NCBI GenBank assembly: GCA_029168955.1
Contig: JAPDOI010001203.1
Span: 124,001 to 188,000, forward strand
From: Aplectana chamaeleonis
Lineage: Eukaryota > Nematoda > Chromadorea > Rhabditida > Cosmocercidae
Reading direction: 5' to 3'
Length of the DNA: 64,000 nucleotides
A program made the position numbers and the translations under genes. This document shows positions 9,723 through 22,847 of this stretch, piece after piece. Below the pieces are notes generated by a model. The model saw only the letters and a list, made by a program, of their open reading frames with translations. It was not told where the DNA came from and searched no databases. The stretch's first letter is position 1; every line of letters starts with the position of its first letter.

Positions 9723-11600
9723 TTCAGAGTCAACTGAGTGTCCTCCTGTGCCCAAAAGTGCCGGCGTCAGCACAATAATACCCGGAACTTACAGTGCTGT
9801 TTCCAGGGGAGCAAATGAAAGGTTCACGACACCAAAAGAGCCGCATCGAAGGTGTTGAAACCGGTTGGACGTCCGCTAACAGCAAGGTGTGTTCCAATTT
9901 CTTGACATAATCTCTGGCATGTGAAGCTTTTTGCAGATGATACGCGTTCTTCTTGTAATAGTCGTGGTCTTCGTCTCTACGTGGTACTTCTGCGTCCTCT
10001 GTGTGCATGTCGCCTTAAGGTTGCAGCTGGAGGAGAAGTACATGGATTATGTCATGACATTCAATGTAGGATATCCATATTCCTTTGCTGGTTCCTAAAA
10101 CGCTTCTGAGCTGTATTTCGTAATTTCATCATAGCAGCGTATGGTTTGTGCCTGCGATTTACCTCGCGTAGAACGCTGTGTTCCAGATGTTCCTTGCGAT
10201 GCTCACGTATTGCCAGAACTACTTCGTGCTAAGGTTTCGATCACCGCAATATCGTCGCGTATTTTGTGAACAAACTGCGTGGTTACGATCCTGCTCATTC
10301 AATCATGTGAATCATAAGACTTCGTCATCTCAATCTTGAGCTAGAACATCTCGTTCCATTGACGACTTCACAACGTCACTTTAGCCTATTCGAATTGCTA
10401 AAACGACGACAAAATGTGCGCAGGTATTTTGAGTAAGGTACGGGAGAAACTGTCAGAATTGATATGTATTGGTGCTCATGCTAACTGGTTTATTCACTTC
10501 TGATCACGCGCGGACCGCTACTACTATGTATGTACACACATACAAATTCATGACGGAGAGCTACGATTTGGTATGACATGTTTGCGACTGTGTCATTTTG
10601 TGCCACGTAGTTCTCTCGGAACACACACATTTCCTAGAACGGATACGGCTGCTGCTCCTCTAGGACGCCTATCATGATTTGGCAAACCATTCAGTTGCTA
10701 TTACATATCTCTTCCTCAGAAAGGAAGGCAATGTTTTTCCACGTTCGCAACCTGCCTTCAATCCAAACTATAATTATTTCCAATAACCTTTTTCGGTAAC
10801 GATTTAGCAGTACATCCAAAAGATTCTAGGATGCCTAAGTGCCAAAGCTACTCCTCTTCGGCCTCTAAATTGAACAAGATGAGAAATACCAAGCGGTGCC
10901 ATGTGCCTTGGGGCCGAAGAATTCTTCGTAACTCTCACCTGAGAATTTGAGTCGGTCGGTCTAAATGTAGAAAAGCTATTTGTACCCCCATTCCGACCTA
11001 TGGGACAATGGTGCACCTCTCGGTCTCTGGAGTTCTTTGAGAGTCATTTTCGTGTTTAAAGAAATTGGCTCCGTACATACTTCACCGACTTCTTGAACAC
11101 AAGAAGAATCGCTCGCAACTTGACTCCTACTGGGAATATCTTGTTTAGAACTAGTCATTTGCATCGAATCTGATTGAAATAAAGGCCATTTTTCCAGCAT
11201 TTTCAATCATTTTTTGGTTGCTAATTTTATATTCTGTTCCTCCGTTTATACGTTAATTTGTTCTCGCATTTTTCATTCTTCATCATTTCATTACGGTCAT
11301 TCTCTACCTACGGGAATTTATGAGCTCTGGTTGAATATGTCTTGCAACTTGTCCTAATTGATTCATTCTGAAGTCTATGTTTGTCATTCCTTCATGTATC
11401 TGTATATCTGTTTACGATGTTTACGAATAAAATCTTCAACTCTCTGATTTTATTTGAATGATGTGTAAACCTTAAAAGGGCATATTCGCGGTAAAAACAA
11501 CCTACGGGTCCCCACCTGAGATTGAAATATCCTGAGCCCTTTGCAACCAAAATGTGGAAAAAAGGGCTGAGAAAAGCCAAATACTTCCTGAAACTTTGAT
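9723..11600. other. No gene recognised
   Basis: Frames of 60-92 codons occur, for example minus 9730-10008 (lysine- and histidine-rich N-terminus), with no recognisable domain. No repeat of the window's families is evident. Confidence 0.45.
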
Positions 11601-11609
11601 TCGGGCCCC

Positions 11610-12240
11610 GATTTTTCCGGTTTATGAAGTGCTTTTCAGCTTCCCATCCGGCTGAAATTTTTCAATATCGGCAGCGCATAGAACGCTATTCATCCCCTTT
11701 GGAATGATGAGGATCAAAATGTTTAAAAAAACTTCCAAAATAAAGCGTCTGGAGATGGCCGGATGTCAGTTTCAAAAAAAAAGTACGCGGAACGAGGGTA
11801 CCAATCGACTGGCAATGTTTCAAGAATCATTTCTAGATAGGTGAATATTTAACTTTTTTCAAAAACTAAACTTCGCCTGACACCCCTCCGGACATTGAAA
11901 AAATCGGCCGAAAATCGAAAAAGGGTCGTCTATATACATGACCTAGTGCAAGAGCGGAAACTATAGACAGACTTCGGGAGATGTTGAGTTCCGAAGATGA
12001 GTTCATAAAATTGATGCCGAGCCGAGTTATGGCCGGTCAAATATGCGGTGGTCCCACGGTGGTTCTAAACCTCCACAGGACCACCGGGGCTAAAAGCTGA
12101 GGGCGAAGATTCTTCCGGCTTCTGAAGTACTTTTCATCTTTCCATATGTCTGGAGTTTTTCAATATCGGCAGCGCATGGGATGCTATTAATTCCCTTCGG
12201 AATGGTGAGGCCCCAAATATTGAAAAAATTAAAAGAGTCA
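11610..12240. repeat. Direct repeat pair about 500 bp apart
   Basis: Two stretches of about 130 bp (11610-11745 and 12112-12240) share TTTTTCAATATCGGCAGCGC and then GCTATTCATCCCCTT/GCTATTAATTCCCTT with GGAATG. They flank unrelated sequence and are diverged, so this is an old duplication or two copies of an unassigned repeat. Confidence 0.65.
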
Positions 12241-13152
12241 GTAACGTCTTACAATTTTTTCACCATTACTAGAGGGTCGTTTTTTTAGCCAAAAAATTTC
12301 GCTCTCTGGGGAGGGGTCGTTGTTCAGGGCGACCCGGACCACCGCTGTGCCTGACCCTGATTCAGGGTTCATGTCCCACTCCTTATTTTGCCAGTTTTTT
12401 CTTTGACAGTATTTCTGCAATGAGCCCCTGTCAATTCGGTTGCCGTTGATAACTCGGAGACGGTCTTTGTCGTGAACGCTGCTGTCTGGTTTCTTGTGGA
12501 AGTGGAAGTTAAAGTGGAAGTTTCCTCAGTAGCTCTTCACGAAGTAATAAACGAATAAACAGCCTCATACGGGCCGCCTATTTTTCCCAATTTTTTTTCT
12601 CCTGTGAGACTCCCAAAGTTGTGGTGGCATGAGCTCTTACAAACATCAAGGCTGGTGGTAAGCCCCTCATTGTCATGACGACAATTGTCATGACGTGTCA
12701 CGACATGACTGGACTACCAAATGTGCTGTCGTGATAATAAATGTAGAATATATTGCGCATTCCTGCAATCGCCTAAAAACCCAATAGTACCATACAGTGT
12801 TTCATTTTTGTTTTTTCATAGAGTGATCCAATCAATCTCTGGAAATGTGAGCTGCAGCCAAAAAACAAACTGAGTACGGACCTTAACCCAAAATTACAAC
12901 GACGAGGTAACGAGAGCATCTCAAAAAACAAAAAAACTCGCGGTAATGGACTATCCCGAGAAGCAGGTGAACGTCACATTTATGAAGGTTTCTGAAAAGC
13001 AGCAATCCAGTAATGTACTCGTACACGAGCTGTAGATGCTCCTCCTACATAGGTGTCTGCTCCGACTTTAACACAACAGGTAACTTGGAAATCCGTTTGA
13101 GGTTGTCAGCACGTGAAGTGAAAGCTATTGGTCTGACGGGACCCTTCGGCCC
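12241..13152. other. No gene recognised
   Basis: A short palindromic run made of TGTCATGACGACAATTGTCA and related words lies near 12672-12710. Otherwise nothing is recognisable. Confidence 0.4.
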
Positions 13153-13575
13153 TTAAAGGCAGTGTTCACGATAATCTTCGATTTTGAGATTATTCGCTAA
13201 ATCGATTGCTTGGCCCCCGGGTAAAACTTAAATGACGAAGAAACCGAGAAGAACGCACCAAGTGGGCACGAAATCCTTTAATCTCACCTCACCTTTTTAC
13301 TCTCACAGGAACTCTTCGTTGTAACAACGAAACATTTTGTGGACCCGTCTTTTGCAATTCCCTACTCTATGTGGCTCCGTTCTTTCCTTCGGATCCTAAC
13401 TTATACTGTTTTGCCTAAAATATTCTTCGATTTTTGATTAGCCCCATTTTTCACCGGTGACAACCACCATGAACTAGCTCATCCAATCGGACAACTAGTC
13501 CAGGCCAGCGAATAATGTCACTGAAATAAGACGTTCTATTGCGTTTCTCGCTGTTTTTTCGTAATTTTGGTAGTA

Positions 13576-14744
13576 CCAGGCCGTCCAATAATTCCTGTCC
13601 GAAAATTTTCTAAATTCTATAATTTTCCTTAGAAGTGTTATAATATCAGGCAAGTGTAAGAACCTTCTAGGAGGTTCTCCATAGTTCTACGCTAGGGGTA
13701 TATAAGGCGCAGTCGCCGCGTCTAGCTACCAGTACAAGCTAAAATGGACCAAGATCGAATTCGTACGTTCGTGTACTACGAGTGGCTGCTGGGAAACGAC
13801 ACGGGCACCGCGGTCGCCAATATCTGCAGAGCGTGCAAGGAGGATGCAGCGTCCTATCGCACAGTCAGCCGCTGGTTCGATTGTTTCGAGAGTGGCGACA
13901 CAAGGACAGGGAGCACAGCGGGAGGCCTTCTACGGTGGATGATGACGAAGTCCGTCGCTGTATCAAGGAGAAGCCGGAAGCCACCACCCGTGAACTGGCG
14001 ACGACGCTCGGCTGCAACAGGTCCACCATCCACAATCGACTCAACTTACTCGGCTACCACAAAGTTTTGGCCCGTTGGATCCCCCCCCCCGTCTGACGGA
14101 CGCCAACAAGCAGAGCCGCGTGGCCGTCTGCCAGTCCCTCCTCCTTCGTCCACATCGCAAGGAGTTTCTCGAGAACCTGGTGACTGGGGATGAGAGCTGG
14201 GTCCTCTACGACAACGTCGCCCGCTGTGCCGTCTGAATCCCGCGCGGAGAAGAGCCGCCGACGATGCCGAAAGGCGACCTGCGCCCGCTGAAGCTCTCAT
14301 GCTCTGCTGCTGGTGGGACACCAAGGGCATGCTGTACTTTGAGCTGCTACCGCAAAGCAGGACGGTCACCGCCTCCATCTACACCGATCAGCTCGAGAAA
14401 CTAGCTGCCGCCATCCGAGAAAAGCGTCCCCGACGGGCCTCGGTCCACCTGCTTCACGAAAACGCGCGCCCCCACGTGGCGAAGGAGACCCAGCAGAAGT
14501 TGGCGACGCTCGGCTGGCTGGAAGAAAATTCACCAACTACGACAACCTCATATCCGACATCGCGGACTTCTTCGAGTCGCAGCCCCCGGAGTTCTGGGCG
14601 AAGGGCGTCGGCGACCTGCCCAATCGATGGGCCACTGTTGTGGATAACTGTGGTGATTATATTGTTGATGAGACTTGTTTTTCAATAAAGTTGAAAAAAA
14701 TTAAAATGGTGAAATTTTCGGACAAGAATTATTGGACAACCTGA
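13576..14744 (+). mobile_element. mariner transposon, inactive, nested in a TTAA MITE
   Basis: The terminal inverted repeats contain GTCCAATAATTC and TGTCCGAAAATTT (left) and their complement (right). They are flanked by TA at 13574-13575 and 14745-14746, the standard mariner target duplication. Length is 1169 bp, somewhat below the usual 1.25-1.3 kb because of an internal deletion. One transposase gene fills the interior. A TATA-like TATATAAGG lies at 13699 upstream of the start, and AATAAA at 14684 follows the stop. Confidence 0.92.
13744..14688 (+). pseudogene. mariner transposase pseudogene
   Basis: The family cuts and pastes the element through a D,D34D catalytic domain after binding the ends with paired helix-turn-helix motifs. 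The start at 13744 opens an N-terminal HTH segment containing TVSRWFDCFESGDT. A shift near 13905 moves to the frame carrying SGRPSTVDDDEV and ATTRELATTLGCNRSTIHNR, the second HTH. A run of ten Cs near 14084 precedes another shift. The block with the first aspartate, VTGDESWVLYDN, has its GAT at 14189-14191, and an in-frame TGA follows near 14233. The second catalytic block reads LLHENARPHVA, so the usual aspartate is glutamate (GAA at 14458-14460). The stretch holding the third aspartate is deleted near 14520-14530, where the gene passes straight from GWLEE to the C-terminal NYDNLISDIADFF segment. It is inactive. Confidence 0.92.
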
Positions 14745-14814
14745 TACTTGGTTGCCAACGCATTATTTTGAGTAGAAAACACGGAAACAGAAATAATCGT
14801 GAACACTGCCTTAA

Positions 14815-17800
14815 ATGGGTAATCGACGGACGCCTACAAACAGGCGAGGCAGCATAACTAGTGTAGTGTAATTGTGCTTTTTCTCAAAATTTTGAATGAC
14901 GTCAGACTTCTACAAGTAGCAGTACGGTTAGATTCACGTTATTATATAGAGCAGACTCATGAATGTATGCTGCCTTCCGCCATTTTTTCTGTCGATATGC
15001 AACGACGAGGGCCTTTGGTTGGCCATCACCTCAGAACAGGTTGTGTAAATGATAAATTCGACGCATGTCAGGAATCTTATGAAACTCCGAACAGCAGCAT
15101 TCGAGGAACGGAACGCACATCGAACACTTTTCTACAAATACAGAAATAACATGGACGTCCCGGCAGGGTGCTGCAATTCGATGGAGTCGTACTACGCTTA
15201 CAAACAAAAGATGTGTACACAAAGTAGCCGTTTCAAAGAAAATATTTTTTATGTAGAATTCGTGTTGTTTCTTTACAGTTACAGAACATCTCGAACAAAG
15301 ACATGGGCGTTTTTCAATAGGCTTCCATTACTAAATGTCATTATACCTCCCTTACCTAAAGGAGTCTTCCAAGGTTATAAAAACAAACCTCATATTCATG
15401 TTCAGTACTCTATAAAACCTCCTGGGCAAAGCCTGACCAAAACAAATTCCACGCTGGACCCCCGAAAATTGGATTGAGCCCACGGGGCTAATATGAAAAA
15501 AGAGCAACTGCAGCATGGGTTCTGACCCTTGCCCTCATTTCCCACTGCAGCGCCCACCGTCGCTGCGCCAACTAGCCGCGGTAGACGCTGCCTCGGCTTG
15601 GTATATGAGAGCGCGCCGTTTTGTTTGCTATATCAACATTTTGCAGCCTAAAATTACACTATAGGGATACCTGGTGCAGAAATGACATCGATGCATCTCG
15701 GAAGACGCCGAAGATACATGAGTCACATGATGGCCCTACGAGTGGAGCGCAAAAAACCTTCATCAATCTGATTAGAGAAATAATGCGCAGCGGTAGTGTG
15801 AACATTTGAATTTTACATCAAAAACTAATCTCGCAAACATATTTCATTAGGAATGGCCACTTTGTGTGAGTTTACTTCCTTTGGTGGTGGCAGCATACGC
15901 TACATAGACTACTCTCAGGCAATGTTAAGATATGAAGAAAGAAAGAAACAATTCAGTCTGAAAAATCTGCTTTATCGACGGTGTTTAATGATTTAGTTTT
16001 CTGTTTCAAAATTCTTAAACGTGAGGTCAGGCTCGAACCCAGCAAGTGCTGGATATTTCGACCTTATAGGGAACGCACTGGTTCATTCTCATTACAATAT
16101 CCTAAAGTCAACAGAAAGTACCAGTCCGAAGTCTCAACCTACTTATTCTATAAGTGCGCTAGATGGCTAGAAGTGCTACCATCTATCGTTCTGGAGTGAA
16201 CTTGTAGTAACATTTTCTGTAGCAGACTGAAAAGTATTCTACACTCAGTTCTCTGAATCCAGGACTTGTAGTGGTCTATTGTAATGATAACGACAACTTG
16301 GCAAAGCTATATTGTTGGATGTGATGTGGCTTTCTATGATCTAGTCCTATGCTACGATGCCAAGCTGTCTTGGTTCATGTTATATTCTTGTGCTGTTGTA
16401 GCTGTTATTTTATGAAAATAATGGAGGTTCCTCATTGCTCTTTCTTATCCAAAAAAATTGGTGTTTTTCACTCGGGTTTCACTCATAGTATTCCGTCAAA
16501 CTCTTCTTGTTTGGTCAACCGAGATTTGAACCGAGATTTGTTGGTGGCTTTGAAGCTATGTTGTTAGGGGTAGGATACCTAACATCCGAAAACTTGGTGT
16601 CAGAGCTTAGATGAATGCCCTAGTGCTCGTGTAAATGGCTTCTTCCTAGCATCCATCATCCACCTGATTTTTTCCCTCGTGGTCCTATATATCATTCATT
16701 TCTTAATGCTTTGTCGAAATAGGTTTGTGAGTGCAACTCCTCTATCAAAATGGGTTCAATGAGCTTTTTCGATGTTAATAATGAAGTGCCTCCACTTTTC
16801 GTTTTAGTCCTTGTGGCTACTGCAATTGGTTGATTAGATTTCGTACATACTGTTTTTTTTTTCGACGCACCTTAGCGTGCAAGCTAATAAATAAGAAATA
16901 AATACGCGCTCGAAAATGACTGATTTTTGACATAAATCTAAGCTTGCTGGCGCTCCCAATGTACTACCAGTGATACTTCGCGACCTACATCCCATCGGCC
17001 CGATATCGTTCGGCATACCGGAAGCAGCTACACATCAAGGTTGTGCAGAATTCTTTTTCAAAAATTTCGGAAACGGAAAAAAATGGCCGAAAAACGCAGA
17101 AAACGGAAATACGGAAACGGAAACGGGAGAAACCAAAAAATTCTGGGTTTTCTCACGCCTCGCTGGTGCTCATTGCTCGCAGCTCTCAGTCAATAATCAA
17201 TGATTTCAGTCAATAAACTTATACTTATTCTAAATAAGGTCACTACGAGGCATTCAACGGTTTTTGAAGTCTCGTTTCTGGAAATCCGAAAAGGCAACCT
17301 CTAAAAATACTTATTATATGCAGCCGCCCTTCAGGGGGTGCGGGGTACTTGCCGTATGCCGACTGCTGTTTGCTGGCCGTCCTGAGGTTCGCCGTTGCCG
17401 TTTGCCGAAATTTTATTTTTTGTTGCAGCGCACCTCTCATGTACAGCCTGTCCTCCAGAAAGCAGTCCAAGCGATAGTAGGTATCCTTCAAGGCTGATCA
17501 GAAGTCAATTTTCAGATAATCAGCAACTATTTTCTCTTCTTTCGAACCATATTTGCCTATTGTAGTGGATATCAAACGATTGAATTTGAAAAGTTTAAAA
17601 AAAACTACACGGCAGTATAGAAAATTTCTATCATGATCTGCCTCAAACGAGTCTCGCCGCTGGCCATGGTCACCTTCAACTGTCTCCGCCGAGACTCTTT
17701 TCTGGAAGACACGCTGCACGTGCAAAACAAAAACTATCTCGATTTTTGTTGCTGTCGTGGCGGTAAACAACCGAAGAATTGGAGTCAGGAGAAGCTTCAC

Positions 17801-18187
17801 AAAATCATAGAATTTCAGAGAGAAAGCCACATATTTTCAAAAAGAAATCCTCAAAAGGCGTTCAGATTCCTGCCACGCCCATATCGTGTCATCATTTTGT
17901 AGGGCTCCAATCTTAGGCCCCCAACTTCGTGAATGATCTGATCCAAGCTCAGATATTCGCTTCAACACGAAATAGTTTGATGTAATTTTCAGCGTCTCAT
18001 GAAACCTTCGAGAATTCTGCCTAGACCCACTATTATAGATAGTGCCGCACTATTCCGTCTCCGGGTCCAAAAAACACCCGCACAACCCTGCTACGCATCA
18101 TTCTTTCATGTTGCTCAGCCAGTAATCCCTCTTACTAGGGCTTGCCTTACATTTGCGTTGGGCTTTTATAAAACCATGTGTTGATAG
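14815..18187. other. No gene recognised (3.4 kb)
   Basis: The longest frame is plus 15049-15477 (142 codons, tyrosine- and lysine-rich), which matches nothing I know. A purine-rich low-complexity run of GGAAACGG words lies at 17070-17125. I see no terminal repeats or copies of the families found elsewhere. Confidence 0.4.
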
Positions 18188-18189
18188 TT

Positions 18190-18733
18190 AAAGGCAGTGG
18201 TCACGATGAAAAACGTTATCGAAAAAAACTTAAAAAATCAGCTTAGATATAAAACAGCTCAAAAACTATGAAGGTAGCGCGGTGAAAAACGGAATAGAAT
18301 TAGAGTTATTAAGACCGTAAATTTCCAAATCGTGCACACGTGCACAGAAAGATCTCAGTCTCATGCCAAGCATTCAAAAATCATCGACACTCAGAGGGAG
18401 AAATAAATGCAAATTTACCTAATAAACAGTTGAACAATGAAAGCAAGCACTTCAATCAATGTTTTTGACTAGATGTGTACATAAATCCGAAAGTTCATTG
18501 ATTGAAATTCAATTTCAAGCCAGCTGATGTTCTTGATATAAGAGATCATCGATGCCGATGATGTGGGGTGGACTCGTCCATGATCAAAGGACAAGAAAGT
18601 TCAGGCTTCGAATTTGGTCCAGAACAGCTATTTTTTCGCGTTTTTTTTTCTCATATGTTCTACTACTCTATACCCAGAAAAGAGTTTAGAGAGGAAAAGA
18701 AAACGAGCATATTTGAGCGCGACCACTGCCTTT
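18190..18733 (-). mobile_element. B-type TTAA MITE, copy 2 of 3
   Basis: It begins AAAGGCAGTGGTCACGATGA after TTAA and ends GCGACCACTGCCTTT before AA. It is the reverse complement of the copies at 8841-9393 and 57829-58382 along its whole length. Confidence 0.88.
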
Positions 18734-20971
18734 AAGGGTATGGGACACAGCATTGATAATCCGTTTTCCGAATCCCCTAAATTCCTCAGAGACAGGAGGT
18801 TTCCAAAAATGGGAATATCCATAGCTTTGCGTAGGTAAAAGGGTACACGAATGGCAATTTTCAGGATGTTCAAAAAAGTTGTCTCGGATTGGGCTGGAAA
18901 CCTGTTTCTAGGGGTTGTTTTGGGTGCTGATTACCAATTTGAGGCCCATTTGTCAATATTCGTTAAAAGTCCTTCTAATTTGGTCCGAAGCTTTAAAAGA
19001 GGGGAAATTTTGCTAAAAAAACGCCACTTTTGACGATTTCAAGAATGCTACAATCAAATCGCCTCAAAAGTTGCACATAGAGGGTATTCGGCCTGCCTAA
19101 AACGAATCTGCAACCCGTTTATCGATTTTCGATAGATAAAGGTCGATTACGGTGGGTATACGGTTGCTCGGTCAAAATCTTAGATTTGACCCAAAATTTC
19201 ACTGTGGGTGTTATTTGGAACGCTGATCTCGAATTTGAGGTTCATTTTTCGATTTTCGAAATTTTTAGTTATGTAGCGCCAGTTGAAAGGCATTTGGCCT
19301 GCCGTAACCTACCGTAACCCTAAGTCAGGCGAGGAATAGACCACAGATTCGGATTCAGCGCACAAAATAATCCCCACATGCAAGTTTTGAGCCGAATCCG
19401 AAAAAAGTTTTGTCAACACGCCAAAAATTCCCTGATGCCCCCCTTAACTCTTCTTGAAGGAATGAAATGAGCCATTTTTTTTTGGATCCCCTCAGCCAGT
19501 TAGGGAATTTCAAGCACGGATTATTTATGTACTGTCACAGACCTGAAGCAACGACACACGGAAAGTTCTGAGCAGTCCCTAGTTAGAAAATTATTCGATC
19601 GAATGCGGTGTAACTCAGGATGCAATCTTCAATGATTACTTACTACTAGAAATCAGTGGCCGTATTGGGTGGCGGACGTTTAGGCCGAACACGAGGTAGA
19701 GACAAAGAAGAGGCTATTTTTTCTATTTGTCATGAAATAGGATTATCAAGCAAAAGTGAGGCGTGAAAAGCCTCAGATCTGGAAGAATCAACATCTGCAA
19801 CGTATAAGTGTAAGAAATTATTAATAGTTTTCAGCTTCCAACTAGTTTTCCACTCCGTTTTCGCTTTAACTTGTCTACTGATCAAAGGGGTTTATTAATG
19901 TTAGCGTCTATGCTGAGGTATAGAAGCAGGGTTGATGTTCTCTGCGAATCGGAAAGACATAATGCAGAGCCTCTACAAAACAATGCCGCAAAATTTAATA
20001 AAGGCATGCTCTCCTGCATAGTCGGAGTCCTTTTTACTAGGCTCTTTTTTTCGTGATAAAAAATTCAGGACTCATTAGGTTTTTCAAACAACTATCAGCT
20101 CTTGCCACGTTAGGAAAACCGGCCCAGGAAACATGGGCAGAGTTTTGCAGTTGAGGGGACAAATCTTCCACACTCAGTAAGGTTTACTTCAATCCGCTAT
20201 TTTCGCTCTTTCTTTTGTTTGGAGTGCAGCAACATAAATTCCGAGGCCCCGTACGAATGCAGATGTTATGGAATGTTAGTGAGCAATCGGAATACCAGGT
20301 GTTTTCCATCGCTCCTTGTTGAAAGCTCCCGAGTGCTAGTGCACTCGAATTTCCGTTTGTGTCCGCGTCACCTAGAATACCTGCTTCCAATGCACTTCCT
20401 GCCTGCATTAAACGCGCATAACAAGAAAGACAATCACTAGACGCGGTTTTGGTAAAAGGCTAATCTCCTATTAGTTCCACATACGGAATGCCAGGTGTGC
20501 ATGCATACACTCACTTCAAACGATTTCCAATTATGATATCCTTTAACCAACTCATACAGTCGTGGGGTGGTACGTCGGCACGATAGCAATTGAACCCGCG
20601 TTCAGAGAAATCAACAGCTTTATTTCTATAGCTACTGCTAACAACAGGAGCTGCTGCCGAATAGCAGCATCTCCCGCTAGCGTGCTGCTAATCCCTTTGT
20701 TGACAACCTCGACCTCTGAACATTGATTCCTTTGGCACAGGAGGGTTCTGCAGCTTTTTCCATTGTGTCTCCTGACCCTCTTCATTGATTTGTATGACAC
20801 GAGTGAACACTGCAGTCTCCTGTTCTACAATGGTAGCTGGGGCGCCATTGTCGGCGGCCAGTCTCAATGAGTGGGCAGCTGGCAGTTTGAGGCCGGTCCG
20901 GGAAGGTGACCTCCGTCTTTTCCTGGATGGTGCATTTGGACGGCGGATCGTGGCGAGAAGCCGTGACAAGG
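18734..20971. other. No gene recognised
   Basis: Two weakly similar segments (around 18900-18960 and 19200-19260) share a GTGCTGATTACCAATTTGAG/ACGCTGATCTCGAATTTGAG type core. They suggest an old unassigned repeat. Short frames only. Confidence 0.4.
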
Positions 20972-21461
20972 GGTGTTCACAAAAAAGAAATCGTTTTGCT
21001 GTTTTTTCCGCCTATCTTGAGAACTGTCCCATGTTGATTCCAATGATGCCACTGAAATCGAACACGACCTTCTGGGAACGGAGTTATGGTCCCTCAAAAA
21101 TTGAGCTAGAGAAGCATAGTGAACGAGTTTTCCGAGGCTTGTAACTTCCGTCTTTTGCCGCCGATGTATGCGAGCTGATCTGAGTAAAGAGAGAAGTCAA
21201 GAGTGAAGGGAAGAACGTGGCCAATAATTGGAAACCTTCGATCATCTCACGATTTCAAGCTTTTATTCGTTCACGTCGGTGGGTGGCCAATGCGCTTTTG
21301 GGGTTTGCCTTGCGCTCAAAGTGGCAAATTCGGGCTCTTTTTGGAGCTCTTCCGGGCTCGTCGTCATGCGTTTTTTCGACATTAACGTTACAGAGTGTCC
21401 CTCCAATACCCATTCCCAGTGGAATTTCAAACACCTTTTCCATAGTGAACACTGCCTTTAA
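20972..21461 (+). mobile_element. A-type TTAA MITE, left end worn
   Basis: The right end is ATAGTGAACACTGCCTTTAA. The left end survives only as GTGTTCACAAAAAA. The interior has CCGCCTATCTTGAGAACTGT, GGGAACGGAGTTATGGTCCC and CGTTCACGTCGGTGGGTGG. The left half is shared with the C-type elements and the right half with the copies at 8353-8840 and 54139-54995. Confidence 0.82.
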
Positions 21462-22484
21462 ACGTGACCTGTGGATGCCACAAGTCATAGCTTGCTGATC
21501 GCAGGCCAGCTCTCAATCCAGGTTTTGACAGTTACTTCCGAATAATCAGAGCCAATTTTGGAACATTAGCGACGAACCTAGTTCAGTGTTCTAGTAATTA
21601 TGTAGCTAGGTTCCAATCCAACTCGTGCTTTTGCCTGACCCAACTGGCTTGGGTATTCGCTCGGATTTGAGCTTTTCGGTCATTTAGAAAGTGTTGTCCA
21701 ACCAAAGTAGAAGCTTTTATCAGTACTTCTCGTGTACTTGATCCGAACTTGGTTTCCGAATCAGAAGTGCGATCGAGTACATAACAGACACGAGACTCTG
21801 TGGCTTACTTATTGCATGAAGAAACCCCATTTATGTCACGAAACGTTGCCTAGATTGCGTGGAACAGGGCGGTGCAGAACTTTATTGGCTGACGTTTCTG
21901 TGCTGGAATCTTGTCAGGAAGTGAAAGTACGTCTCAAAGACTCAGAACTTTGTGTCTTATGGAATCTCAAGCGCTGGTTAGTGGAGTTTGAGTTCGCTGA
22001 ATTGGAGCCACTAATGAATTTGCCAGAATAAGCATTAACATCAGCATTCAGTCATTTCCGACTGTGGTTTCTCATGCTGATTCGTTTGGACTTAAATTTT
22101 CGACCACCCAATGCCGTTTGCGGATGGCATGTGCTTTCATCCGATAGTGTGTTGCCGATGTACAAAAGGAAAAAGAATGGGAGCTAAAGGAAAGCATAGT
22201 GACGTTCAGGTGTTTTCTGCTGAAACGTCAAGTTCTGGCCCTTTTTCGAAAAAATGAATTCTGAATTCCGATCAGCCGCTAATTATGATACAGGTTACTG
22301 ACCGTGATTTCCCACATTGTCTGTGACATTTCACATAGTCGTGTAGCGAATTTTAAGGATGAGATGCACCTCATGCACACTCAATAAAGGAGTTTGCGCC
22401 ATAAACCATTTCTGCCGACTTATCTCACTGAATTCTTTCTAAGTTCATAAAGGGAAATCTCTACCGTAGTCCGCAAAGACACGC
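21462..22484. other. No gene recognised
   Basis: A 99-codon frame at 21732-22031 matches no family. Nothing else is recognisable. Confidence 0.4.
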
Positions 22485-22847
22485 AACACTCAGGAAAATA
22501 TTTTTCAGTTTTTATGCATGTCCTGGACAGAGTCACACGCTGATGCCAGTTGTATCTCTAAAATCGTCTAGAACCCTCTATGAACAGCGTTATGGCTCCT
22601 CAAAGATGACTATATTTTGAGAGTGAAAAATTGGTGGACGAGTTGTCTTAGACCCGTATTTCTCTTCATTCGCAATCGTTGCGCGGGAGCAAGGCAGGAG
22701 AAGAAGACAGATCGGAAATGGACTGAAGAACGAAGACTCGTTGAAAGTTTATCCATCCATCTAGCCGCTAACGAGTTTGGAATCCTTGCAGGGGATGTGG
22801 CACATGGTGGTGAGCGAAGGGGGTCGGGTCTGCGGTGGACGCTTATA

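Larger units (their letters stand above)
13157..14810. mobile_element. TTAA MITE split by a mariner element
   Basis: AGGCAGTGTTCACGAT at 13157 is matched by ATCGTGAACACTGCC ending at 14810. Both ends are bordered by TTAA (13153-13156 and 14811-14814). Removing the mariner at 13576-14744 and one TA leaves about 480 bp, the usual size of this family. The interior differs from the other A-type copies, so it is a sub-family sharing mainly the termini. Confidence 0.8.
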
